Source: Corinectria fuckeliana
Lineage: Eukaryota > Ascomycota > Sordariomycetes > Hypocreales > Nectriaceae
Direction of reading: 5' to 3'
Length of the DNA stretch: 64,000 nucleotides
NCBI GenBank assembly: GCA_019137255.1
Contig: WPDH01000156.1
Coordinates: 124,001 to 188,000, forward strand
Made by a program: the position numbers and the translations under genes
The notes under the pieces: generated by a model
The model's input: the letters and a program-made list of their open reading frames with translations, nothing else
Told to the model about the DNA's origin: nothing
Databases searched by the model: none
In this document: positions 23,263-33,326 of the stretch, one piece after another
Numbering within the stretch: the first letter of the stretch is position 1
Layout of the letters: each line of letters starts with the position of its first letter

Positions 23263-24377
23263 TCAATACTTAGTATACCACCCCTCTGCGTCAATAACCG
23301 CCTGCATCCGGCGGGGCATTGAATTCAGCAGATTTTCAAGCACCTCATCTTCAATCTCATGCCAAAGCTCCTTTGCGCACTCAATTAAACGTTCCTTAGC
23401 AGCCAGATTCTTCGGAAGCTCTACAAGATCCGGATATCTAGCACAGATCCGTTCTTTTAGGATTGCCCATAGATTCTCAATCGGATTAAGATCAGGTGAA
23501 TAGGGGGGCCAATTCACAAGTGTGATACCCTCACGTGTAGTGTACTGACGCAGCCACCGCTAGACCAAATGACTTTTAAACGTAGGTCCGTTATCATGTT
23601 GAAATACCATTCCTTCCTCGATAATTTCTGGAAGATGTTCTTAAAGGCAGGCCAAGATAACCCGGCCAGTAACGCCATTGCGTAGCGCTTAAGGGTCCCC
23701 ATCTAAGCAGACCAAATCAATAGCCCTATCGAGAGTAAAGGCACTAAAGAACATCTGCGAATGCCTTAGTGGCTTCCTACGAGGCTGTACGTTCTTTTTG
23801 GCGAGTCTCTCGCCCTAATTGCGGTCAGAAAAGTGATCTAAAGACAGAGTATTCAACTTACATATTTCGTAAAAGCCCAGTGCCTTCTTTCGCCGTCACC
23901 ACGATCAATTGAGACCTCATCAGAGAAAATCCAAGTATGCCAAAAGCTAGCATGTTCATTGACATATGTCTGTGCAAAAATTAGGCGCTTTGCGGCTGTT
24001 GCTTCGCTGAGAAAAGGGCGTCTGCTTGCAAGGTGGTGTTGGACGCCTTTCTTAATCAACCATCGTGTTAAAGTCGTTCTGTGGCAAAGAGCACCACTCT
24101 CACGAAGAAGCCGGCTAGCTGTAATAAAAGGGTCTTGATCAATAATTCGAAGGATATGACTTTTATCCCTATCAGTAAGGATGGTTGGCCGCCCAGAGCG
24201 TGGAAGACTCTTTGCGCTGTTTTGGTGCTTGTACCGACGGACGATGCCAAATATTGCATGCTTTGTAACTCCCTCCTGAGCTACGATTAAATCAAGAGAA
24301 ACACTAGATTTGTGTATTGTTATAATCTTCGTCCTCTTGTGAGGACTATAATGTGTTTTTGGATGCACTGGAGACAT
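23263..24377 (-). pseudogene. Tc1-type transposase, broken by three stop codons
   Basis: Starts at 24377 (MSPVHPKTHYSPHKRTKII). The N-terminal helix-turn-helix region includes LPRSGRPTILTDRD and a Tc3-like second helix. The catalytic triad is readable: Asp in FSDEVS, Asp in FQHDNGP, and Glu in SPDLNPIENLW. About 38 residues separate the last two. A likely intron runs from GTAAGT after FTKY (about 23857) to an AATTAG acceptor (about 23817). Downstream, stops fall at 23689-23691, 23641-23643 and 23560-23562; each becomes a Gln codon if T is read back to C (CAA, CAA, CAG). The terminal region (WHEIEDEVLENLL...GWYTKY) is intact. It cannot make a working enzyme as read. Confidence 0.9.
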
Positions 24378-24466
24378 GATGTTGTTGAATTATTACAAGT
24401 TGAAGTTATTGAGGCTACATAGCTGTGTCGAAGTTACGGTGTAGGAGCGGGGAAATCCGGAAAAAT

Positions 24467-24491
24467 TGTCGGAACTTTTGCACGCCCACTG
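24467..24491 (-). repeat. Right terminal inverted repeat of the Tc1/mariner element
   Basis: Twenty-five bases, the inverted partner of 23105-23128; the TA at 24492-24493 is the target duplication. Confidence 0.93.
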
Positions 24492-24493
24492 TA

Positions 24494-24909
24494 CCTACCG
24501 ACAGCTCCTCCCCTCTCCTCCCCTCCTTCTGAGGTACCTCAACCCTTCCAAACCCGCCCACCACCAACTGCCAGCACGCTCCTCCTGAAATCTTGCACTT
24601 CTCTCCCGCTTCTACACTCCCCCCCTCCCTGCCCTCGTCATTTCTTTCCATTCAACTGAATTGAACTGAGGCCCGACTTTCTAACGTTTCCCTCCGTTGA
24701 TCCTGCCTCCTCTCCCTCCCCTCCCCTCCTCAATTTCTCCCTCTTGCCCATTTGCCTAATTCCTCAGAGCCTCCACCTTCGAGCCCAGAGCGTCGTTCCT
24801 CCAAGCTGCTGCTGACTTCGGTTTTCCTTTGCCCGTCGCTCCAGCTCATCCTCTACAGCTACAGCAAATACACACTCCGCTCACACCATCCGAGCTCGAC
24901 TCCTTCGCA
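24494..24909 (+). promoter_or_regulatory. Pyrimidine-rich promoter/leader of ACL1
   Basis: The 416 bp between the transposon and the ACL1 start are strongly C/T-rich on the plus strand (for example 24503-24530, 24612-24640 and 24700-24735). Such CT blocks commonly precede start regions of well-expressed filamentous-fungal genes. No clear TATA box was seen. The regulatory role is inferred from position. Confidence 0.5.
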
Positions 24910-26929
24910 ATGGCTTCCTCCAACAGCCTGTCGGCCAACGACAAGATCCAGCGCTTCCCGGCTCCCAGCCGGCCGCTGAGCCCTCTCCCCGAGCATGCCC
25001 TCTTCACCGACAAGACCCGATGCTTCGTCTACGGTCTGCAGCCCAGAGCCGTTCAGGGCATGCTGGATTTCGACTTCATCTGCAAGCGCGCCAAGCCCTC
25101 CGTCGCCGGCATCATCTATACTTTTGGTGGCCAGTTCGTCAGCAAGATGTACTGGGGCACCAGCGAGACCCTGCTGCCCGTCTACCAGCAGGTCGAGAAG
25201 GCCATGGCCAAGCACCCCGACGTCGACGTCGTCGTCAACTTCGCCTCGTCGCGAAGTGTCTACAGCTCCACCATGGAGCTGATGGAGAACCCCCAGATCA
25301 AGACCATCGCCATCATTGCCGAGGGTGTCCCCGAGCGAGTAAGCCAATTCCACAAACCCGCACAAAAAGGCGACAGCAGCTAACCCTGGCTTGTAGCGAG
25401 CTCGTGAGATCGCCCATGTGGCCCAGAAGAAGGGTGTCACCATCATTGGCCCCGCCACCGTCGGCGGTATCAAGCCCGGCAGCTTCAAGATCGGTAACAC
25501 TGGTGGCATGATGGACAACATTGTCGCCTCCAAGCTCTACCGCAAGGGTTCCGTCGGCTACGTCTCCAAGTCTGGTGGCATGTCCAACGAGCTCAACAAC
25601 ATCATCGCCCAGAACACCGACGGTGTCTACGAGGGTATCGCTATTGGCGGTGACCGATACCCCGGTACCACCTTTATCGACCATCTCCTACGCTACCAGG
25701 CCGACCCCGAGTGCAAGATCCTCGTCCTCCTCGGCGAGGTCGGTGGTGTTGAAGAGTACAAGGTCATTGAGGCCGTCAAGCAGGGCGTCATCACCAAACC
25801 CATTGTCGCGTGGGCCATTGGTACCTGCGCCAGCATGTTCAAGACCGAGGTCCAGTTCGGCCACGCCGGCTCCTTCGCCAACTCGCAGCTCGAGACGGCT
25901 GCCATGAAGAACCAGAAGATGCGCGAGGCTGGCTTCCACATCCCCGAGACCTTCGAGGACCTCCCCTCCCTCCTCAAGGAGGTTTACGACAAGCTCGTTA
26001 AGGAGGGCACCATCGTCCCCCAGCCCGAGCCTGTTGTTCCCAAGATTCCCATCGATTACTCGTGGGCCCAGGAGCTCGGCCTCGTGCGAAAGCCCGCCGC
26101 CTTCATCTCCACCATCTCCGATGACCGTGGCCAGGAGCTTCTCTACGCCGGCATGCCCATCTCCGACGTCTTCAGAGAGGACATTGGTATCGGCGGTGTC
26201 ATGTCCCTTCTGTGGTTCCGCCGCCGCCTGCCCGTCTACGCCTCCAAGTTCCTCGAGATGGTCCTCATGCTTACTGCTGACCACGGCCCCGCCGTGTCTG
26301 GTGCCATGAACACCATCATCACCACCCGTGCCGGCAAGGACCTTATCAGCGCCCTGGTGTCCGGTCTGTTGACCATTGGCTCCCGATTCGGTGGTGCTCT
26401 CGACGGCGCCGCCGAGGAGTTCACCAAGGCCTTTGACAAGGGCCTCAGCCCCCGAGAGTTCGTCGACAGCATGCGCAAGGCCAACAAGCTCATTCCCGGT
26501 ATCGGCCACCGTGTCAAGTCGCGAAACAACCCCGACTTGCGTGTTGAGCTGGTCAAGGAGTACGTCATGGCCAAGTTCCCCAGCCACAAGCTGCTCGACT
26601 ACGCCCTGGCCGTCGAGTCTGTCACTACCTCGAAGAAGGACAACCTGATCCTCAACGTCGATGGCTGCATCGCCGTCTGCTTCGTCGATCTCCTCCGCAA
26701 CTGCGGTGCCTTCTCCTCTGAGGAGGCTGAGGACTACCTCAAGATGGGTGTCCTGAACGGTCTGTTCGTCCTCGGCCGAAGCATCGGTCTGATTGCCCAC
26801 TTCCTCGACCAGAAGCGCCTGCGCACTGGTCTCTACCGCCACCCCTGGGATGACATCACCTACCTCCTACCCAACCTGGCGGAGGCCGGTGCTCCTGGCG
26901 CCGAGGGCAGAGTGGAGGTCTCTATGTAA
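24910..26929 (+). CDS. ATP-citrate lyase subunit 1 (catalytic phosphohistidine and citryl-CoA lyase subunit)
   Basis: Larger ACL subunit, equivalent to the C-terminal part of the animal enzyme: a succinyl-CoA synthetase alpha-like CoA-binding/phosphohistidine region followed by a citrate-synthase-like lyase domain. Exons 24910-25338 and 25397-26929 join as VPER|RAREI to 653 codons. Visible motifs are GPATVGGIKPGSFKIGNTGG, YVSKSGGMSNELNN, the phosphohistidine loop FGHAGSFA, and the lyase signatures TADHGPAVSGAMNT, SRFGGALDGAA and KLIPGIGHRVKS. The start ATG follows TTCGCA and gives the usual MASSNSLSANDKIQRF. It is divergent from ACL2, so both subunits can be driven from one intergenic region, now split by a transposon. 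Confidence 0.97.
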
Positions 26930-27964
26930 GGGAGTACTTGGAATGGTAATGCGAGTTGAGGGTTCGAGACAAGGCGTCTGTGCATTTCATGATTTAGTGC
27001 CACGAGCCTGAAGACGGGAGGAAAAGCGGGAGCTGTATGAGAATTCCCGATACAATTTAACTAGTGCTAGGAGGCCATGAGAGAGCTCTCCAAATTACTA
27101 GTTTGATCACTATAGACATGAATGTTCGCGATCCGTTGAGACGATTTGATTGGTCAATTCCATCATGACACAACCCAAGTGTGTTGGCTTAGCTGGCGTT
27201 GTGCTTCGTAATTAGGCCATGACTAGGTCTTGATAGGCATAACTCTTTAGCGGGGTCTTTTACATACGCTTCTCACCTCACCCTGTCCTTGGCGATTGGG
27301 GATGCTATCGTCGCATACATGCCACGATACATTCACACCGCAGCAGTTGGGGCGTGGATGTGGAATTCGGGACCCGAAGCGTCAGCCTTCCGTACAAGGA
27401 AAGTCGGGGGCCGACCGGTATGATTACATGTGCATGCCGATGTCCGACGTGCACAATCAAGATCTAATGCACCTGCTAGGAGATGCTTCATGCTGTAAAA
27501 TGTTTCTGCCGCCTAAGATTAGGCTAACCTCATGATCCCAGAGCTTGGGTAGATGAGGAGTTTGGTCACATGACGTCGTGACGGGGCGGAATTGTCCGCG
27601 TCCCGCCCGCATGGAAGACTGCCGGTGTGGGCACCAGTGGATTTTGTTCGATTGCTTGGCTGGTGCTTCCTTTGACCGACGACTCGACGACTCGACGACG
27701 ACGACGACTACCACTACGACGACGAAACGACGGCGCGTGTGTTTTTGCGACTCCCCCCCCCCTTCCTACCGACAACACCCTGAGTGAGGCTCAAGGTAAG
27801 CCTCCTGCCAATTGACCCCCGCGGCGCCATCCTTCTCACGCAGAGCCTCACAGAAACCCNNAACCCCCCCCCCCCCCCCCCCCGACTCTCATCCCACCCA
27901 CCCACCTCCTCCCCTCCTTGAGAACCAACAAGACCAAACCAACAACAACAAAACAAAGACCAAA
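26930..27964. other. Intergenic region with C20 homopolymer and two undetermined bases
   Basis: About 1 kb between ACL1 and uL30m. It holds a (GAC/CGA)n-like stretch at 27680-27725, two N bases at 27860-27861, then a run of twenty C at 27864-27883, and an A/C-rich leader just before the uL30m start. No other gene was seen; the N bases mark uncertain sequence. Confidence 0.5.
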
Positions 27965-28228
27965 ATGTCCTACTTCCGCATCACGCTCCACCGCTCGGCC
28001 ATCGGCCTGCCCGAGCGCACGCGCGGCGTCCTGGCCGCGCTGGGCCTGCGCCGCCGCATGCAGACCGTCTTCCACCCGGTGCACCCGCAGTTCGCCGGCA
28101 TGATCCTCAAGGTCAAGGAGCTGGTGCGCGTCCAGGAGGTCGACCGCGCGCTGAGCAAGCAGGAGGTCAAGGCGGAGCGCACGCCCGACGCGGGGTTCTA
28201 CGTCGAGAAGGCTGTGCCGCGGCTGTGA
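27965..28228 (+). CDS. Mitochondrial large-subunit ribosomal protein uL30m
   Basis: Mitoribosome large-subunit protein of the uL30 family (yeast Mrpl33). It is 87 residues, intron-less, MSYFRITLHRSAIGLPER then LAALGLRRRMQTVFHPVHPQ, which is the conserved uL30 core, followed by AGMILKVKELVRVQEVD. The downstream Met is chosen because upstream in-frame sequence (from about 27812) crosses the C20/N tract and is not protein-like. Strong GC bias at third positions supports coding. Confidence 0.92.
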   Translation: MSYFRITLHRSAIGLPERTRGVLAALGLRRRMQTVFHPVHPQFAGMILKVKELVRVQEVDRALSKQEVKAERTPDAGFYVEKAVPRL

Positions 28229-28857
28229 GCTTGGCCGGGCAGGTGGGGGGGGACGGCATGAGCAGGAGGAAGGGAAAGACGACAAAGGTCGAGCGGAGTG
28301 GTGGTTTTCAAGCGAAGCGAAAGTCGATGGATGGACCAGCAAAAAGGACATGGATCAAGGGAGAGAGAGAGGTTGTACTATACTGTAACGACATCTGTAC
28401 AAAAGTCGGGCTGGTTGAAGCGGTGCCAGTTTTGCTGGGCATGGACTAGAACTACCACGAATCACAATACGTCAAATATCACCACATGCGCCAGACCCTG
28501 GCCTCCGGAACATCGGCTGTCCCAATTCATGTTATTGCCCAAAGAACGACCTCCCCAAAATCAGTTGCTCAGGGGAAATTTAAGAAGGTACAGACCCCTC
28601 CGCTATCGTATCCTACACATGACTGCTCCCTCGTTGTTTACCCGTGCACCTGAGACCTTGCAAACAAAGCCATCGCAGGATGGTTGACCTTGACCTGAGA
28701 TATGTTTCCCGCATCAAGGAGCCGCATTTCCATCGCCTCCCTACATCCGTCGTGCCTTTAGCTAGTGACTTGGTGGCATTGGTGCCAGTATCAATGCCAA
28801 TGCCTGACCACATGAACCGATCCAGGCAGCGTTATCCCTCCGTCTAAGGCTCGGGGC
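28229..28857. other. Convergent 3' intergenic region uL30m / EAF3
   Basis: About 630 bp between two stop codons. No coding or RNA gene was recognised. Confidence 0.4.
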
Positions 28858-31007
28858 CTAGAAGCTACGGGCCTTGTCGATGTACTCCTGCGACGGTGTT
28901 TCGTACTCGTTCACAAAATACGTCTCACAGTTCTTGCCCAGCCAAACAGTGAACTTGCCAACCTCCTCCCGAAGCCGTGATACCGATTGTTGATCCATGT
29001 TTGTCTGAGCCAGGAGCTCGGGGAGTGATACTGTCAAGGATCGGTTAGTTGGTGGGTAAAGAGGTGGCAGCGAGTGCGTACCAATCAGTCGAGCCAGGTG
29101 TTCTGCGCCATAGACGTCGCAAACCCCTTTGATGTCTGAGTTTTCATCGGCATTCTCCCATAACTTCCGTACATCCATGTACTGATGACGCTCAAAGCTG
29201 AATATAGGTCAGTGTGGGTGATTCAAATAAACATGCTAGGGGATAGCGGTACCGGTAAAGCAATATCCTACTGAGAGCCTTCTCAAAGTACTCGCGGAAA
29301 CCTGCAACAACCTCCTCCAAGATGTCCATGCTGGCAGACCCCTCCTCTCGCTGTGGCTTTTCGTGTGCGAGATACTCTTCGAGAATCTTGGTGACGGGCT
29401 TGGCATGAGGGAGAGGAACGAGCTGGTTGTTCTTGGTGATATTCTCCCAGTCGTCCACAAGCATGGCCTGGATATGATCAGGGACGGGAAGACTGATCAT
29501 CGGCTTGCTATGGAAAGTTTCCTCCTAGGCGAACTGTTAGGAAGAATTCGAGGCATGCTGGCAGTGCTAAACGAGGCAGAAAAACGCCCCAAGCTCGGAA
29601 AGCCACTTGGTGTCTGGAGTGTAGGATAAAAAGAAGAAAAAGGAAGAAAAAAGGAAGCCAGGATTGGGGATATGAGTCTACCATTCGGGCAACGGGGCGA
29701 GAGAGGAGCTCCCGGTTCGCACGATGCTTATGGGTCTTGGTGCTCTTGACAGGCTGCTTCTCTAGGCCGACACTGTCGTCCAGTGGCCAGGCGTAGCGCC
29801 CATCATCTACAAACCTGCCAGATGCCGTGAGATAGCGGTGGCCGTCCTTGGGAAGCTGTGCAAGATGGTCGGGTGCGGCACGAAGTCTTCCTACTCTGAC
29901 GCTCTTCGACTGGCGCGAGGCCGAGCAGATGATTGATGTCGACGCATAGGGAGAGCCTCGGACATTTGAAGTAGGAGGGTGTTTCCGAGCAAGTGGCTGT
30001 GAGCGTGCCATGATGCCGCGTTTGCGTGTGGTGTGAAGGCGTTGCGAGAAGGGAGAGGGGGCGATGAATGTAGGTGCGGGAAGAGGAAAGGGGAAAGGGG
30101 ATGGAAGATGTGCTTGCATGGGTGTGCATGGTACGTGGGGTTGACAAAGAAGAAAAGGAAGGCTTCAGCGAGTCTCGAGTGAGTTAACGGCGAGGCTGTA
30201 GTGAAGCGAGTCCGCAGACAGCCTTCTAGGGGGCCAAATGCTTCGTGCTGGGAAGACGCAGCCGAGTGACGGCGCTTATGCGACGAACGACCAAGCCCGG
30301 TTGCAGGCATTGCCATGACGAGCTGCAAAGTCACACCCGAGGCCACTGCAAACTTCACGGTGCAGTAGTATCGCAGATGCCAGGAGCGGGAAATCTCGCT
30401 GCATCAGTGTAACGGGGCCCTCAGCTTGTCGCTGGTTGAGGTTGCCGCACTTGCAGACGTATTTCTCCTACCCACGACCCAGGACTGCTGGGAAGATGGC
30501 TATCTCAAATACGGTTCGTTTCCCCCGGGGAAACGCAATGAAGATCGAACGAAGATCGAATGAAGCAAAGTAAAGTAAAGTAAAGCACTGCAATCGTCTT
30601 ACCTGCTCGAGTTCCCAGTCCTTGCCTCGCCGCCCTCCTCGGCCCCCTTGGACGGTCGCAGAGCCAGCTCGCTCCTCGCTCACCCTCGCGGACTCGGCGC
30701 CGCTGCGGAGGCCTTTCTTGGGCAGCTTGGTACTCCTCTGCATGTTATGTTTGACTTGCGCGTGAAGCTGGGCCGCCAGCTCCTTGTGCTCGTCGTCAAA
30801 GGGGCGGATGCGGTCGACGAGCACCCAGTCGTCCCAGGTGTTCTTCCAACCCTTGTAGTGAACCTTGTAGCGGTAGCCGTCGCCAGGCTTCTCCCCGGGC
30901 TGCACATCCATCACCTTGGCCTCGTAGAGCATGTCCATGTGGAAGCACAGGACTTTTTCGTCCTTGCTGAACGGCGCCGGCGCCGGCTGCTGGCGTGCAG
31001 GAGCCAT
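28858..31007 (-). CDS. EAF3: Chromatin modification protein Eaf3 (MRG15 family)
   Basis: Subunit shared by the NuA4 histone acetyltransferase and the Rpd3S deacetylase in fungi; its chromodomain reads methylated H3K36. Exons 30603-31007, 29253-29524, 29082-29197 and 28858-29030 join in phase to 321 codons. The chromodomain is at residues 12-75 (KVLCFHMDMLYEAKVMDV, HYKGWKNTWDDWV). The MRG domain covers the second half (LVDDWENITKNNQLVPLP, SASMDILEEVVAGFREYF, CDVYGAEHLARL, LLAQTNMDQQSVSRLREE). The join between WELEQ and EETFHSKP spans a 1078-bp intron, far longer than the others here. An ATG at 31022 would add five residues. The gene is convergent with uL30m. Confidence 0.93.
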
Positions 31008-31375
31008 GGTGATGCTGGGCAACTAGAGCCACTCAGAAGAGGCGGTGTGCACAAGAAGAGTACGTCTAGAAAAGATGGAGCGTCTGTGATTGGCGCGAAA
31101 TGCAGTCTGCGATAGAATGAAAATGGGTTTGCAGTTGGTGGTGAGGATTCAAAAGCGCGTACGGAGTAGTCGTGGGATGAGGCGCTGGACGATACAGTGT
31201 TGCAAACTTGAGGCACAGTGGTTCGCGTTAATGGCTGTAGGGAGTTTTCCCGTCACTAAACGCGACGCGACTTTCTTCCACTGGGAAGGAAAGGCTAATA
31301 GTTTAGTGGGCTACCACTAGTAGTTACAGGCGTTGATCAATATGTCAATATGTAGCCTACCCCCAGGGAAGCCAC

Positions 31376-31396
31376 GATAAGATAAGATAAGATATA
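31376..31396 (+). promoter_or_regulatory. GATAA triplet
   Basis: Three head-to-tail GATAA words (31376-31390) followed by GATATA. GATA-type zinc-finger regulators in fungi bind HGATAR. It lies about 370 bp upstream of EAF3 and 250 bp upstream of the NRPS-like relic; the functional role is only possible. Confidence 0.3.
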
Positions 31397-31640
31397 ATGT
31401 ACATACATATGTACTAACATGTCAGGACAGTTGAGGTGGCCTAATAAGTAAAACCCCTGCATTACCCCACGCTCTCCCGCCTGCCCGATCTCGCACGCCA
31501 CCGGTGAATCAATTGGCGAATCTATAAAAACATCACTTGTCTTGCAACTTTTCCAAGTTGGTAACAGAGAAGTCGTCCACCGTCATCCATCTTACACCTG
31601 CCATGGGTCAGTCTTTTAGCTCAGAAGATGTTACTAGTTA

Positions 31641-31884
31641 ACTGCCTCAAAGGCGATGGGTGCCAATGTTTCCATTAACACGCTGTACGAACACCCAAGC
31701 CTGGCTGGGTTTAGTTCCCAGGTCGATAGGCGACAAGGCAGAACGCCTGTGGGATGTCCCTAGGCCGCCAGAACAGGGACTGCTAGGCTACGTACGACGA
31801 CGGAAGCGAAGCAGCTTAGAAGAGCTGATAGGGTGCAAGAGCCAATACCCGACACTACCGCGAGACTGGTCCTTCAAGGTGTGA
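31641..31884 (+). pseudogene. Relic of an NRPS-like gene (carrier domain end and linker to reductase)
   Basis: Conserved-looking segments appear in successive frames. MGANVSINTLYEHPSLAGFS then SQVDRRQ (from 31656) resembles the last helix of a peptidyl/acyl carrier domain. Around 31790-31884, in another frame, SLEELIGCKSQYPTLPRDWS resembles the linker that leads into a thioester-reductase domain in NRPS-like (A-T-R) enzymes. The first frame meets a TAG after about 36 residues and no reductase follows. The fragment is too short and broken to be functional. A TATA-like TATAAAAAC at 31522-31530 and an ATGGGTCAG at about 31603 lie just upstream and may be leftovers of the same gene. The family reading is by eye and moderate. 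Confidence 0.45.
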
Positions 31885-33326
31885 CTGCGTCCAGAACGAG
31901 ATTATAAGAGTGTGATCAAGCTCATCCCAAAACAACCGTGATAGTTAGTTAGTACTATCCGTGCAATTCCGCAGTCAAGTGTGTTACGAGTTTTCTCTCG
32001 GCCCAGCTTAGTTGACGGCCTATCTCAAGTCTTTGTTTTCATGCTTCTCATCAATACTATCGGCCTTGCATGACTGACAGGGAATCAAGGTCAACGAGCT
32101 ACTCAAAAGAACAGCGTGTAGACTATATGTCTAAAGATTCAAGCTTTCAAATAGAGAGTTCACGATTACTGCCAACTGTGAGCATGTTTGACATCAAGCG
32201 ATCGTGACAAACGACAACATAAAAGCCGAGCACCCATCCTATGATTGGTGCTGATTGTGCTATGCGTAATCTGGGAATCGAACCCAGGGCTCCCCGACGT
32301 TGCTCGAATGGCAACGGAGAATTTTACCACTAAACCAATTACGCTATGGAGTAAAACAGCCTCTTGTTTCCAATCATATGGGTCGCAAGCACGCAAAGAG
32401 AGAAATGAGCCTGAGTTTGGTGAAATTAATTACCCGATTAAGTAGGGCTTCCGGGTGGCCCGGTGAAAGTGGGGCCGCCGGCGGTTGAAAGAATCAATAC
32501 GGAGGAATCTAGGCTTCGATTGTAGAAAATTACGTGGGCTTAAGAGACTAGGATGTACTTGGACTATAGGCATTTCATGTGTGGTAGTTCTTGCGATATA
32601 CACCATATACCTTCTTGAATTTCTGCACTGAAAGCAGTCCTACTCAGCTAGATGTCATTTCGCTAGGACAAGAGGCCTTTTATCAACAAAACTAGGGCTT
32701 ACTCTTTCCAAGGATGCTCGGGCAACAAAAATACCGTTAAGTCTTGGGTGGCCCACTAGCTTGCTTTCATCTTACGAGGCTTGCGAATGCGTTGGTTTTG
32801 CCCTTGCTTAGGAGTCAACATCGTAGTGTTTGCGTGGCTACAGCCAGGCAATTCAGTTATAATTGCATGAAGATGGGACGCAACCGTTATAAGAAAACGG
32901 ACGACAAATACACTACAGATTATCCAAGGCTCACGTTGCTTGCACATGCAACAGACATAGTCAAACACTCAATAGTCGCCGTAGCACCATGATCCGTGAT
33001 GTGACTCAACTGTCCTCTACGGCGAAGCAATCACCATACCCTCGCAACCAGTCACGCAACTTCATTTACCAAAGATCCTTTCCTGAACGAAATCGTCACT
33101 CTCATGTTCTCACATTACCCAGCTTGACGCTATTGGGCGATGCTAATCTTGTTGTTAGACAGTTAATTTGGCCAGGGTAGCAGCAGCCAGCCCCCCCCCT
33201 GTGTCGCATGTAGACTAAACTGGACTAAACTCGCCACGCCTTTCTTCACGACCGTCTCCCACTGGTGAATCTACTCAACATGGCAATTCAGACATCGATT
33301 GTGGTCGGCTTACACAGAAAAGGTAG
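31885..33326. other. Intergenic region containing tRNA-Gly
   Basis: Apart from tRNA-Gly at 32264-32344, I see no supported gene in about 1.4 kb. A C-run is at about 33191-33199. Short open frames lack protein signatures. Confidence 0.4.
32264..32344 (-). tRNA. tRNA-Gly(GCC), intron-containing
   Basis: Read on the minus strand, 81 nt fold as a tRNA. The acceptor stem GCGTAAT/ATTACGC is perfect, the D-arm contains TTTAGTGGTAAAA, and the T-arm is CTGGG-TTCGATT-CCCAG. The anticodon stem is CTCCG/CGGGG with an 18-nt loop that begins TTGCCAT. This gives anticodon GCC and an intron of about 11 nt after the nucleotide 3' of the anticodon, the usual eukaryotic position. The mature length is about 70 nt. 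Confidence 0.85.

Larger units (their letters stand above)
23105..24491 (-). mobile_element. Tc1/mariner transposon, degenerate, flanked by TA duplication
   Basis: A complete but inactive element of 1387 bp. The left end begins CAGTCCCGTGCAAAAGTTCC and the right end, on the other strand, CAGTGGGCGTGCAAAAGTTC. Both share the 18-bp core CGTGCAAAAGTTCCGACA (23111-23128; inverted at 24467-24484). A TA target duplication sits immediately outside (23103-23104 and 24492-24493), as in all Tc1/mariner insertions. The body is AT-rich compared with flanking DNA and encodes a broken transposase on the minus strand. It lies about 420 bp upstream of the ACL1 start. Confidence 0.95.

Noticed and set aside
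25693..26842. 384-codon frame on the minus strand opposite ACL1
   Set aside because: Mirror of the highly biased ACL1 coding sequence; no independent protein signature.
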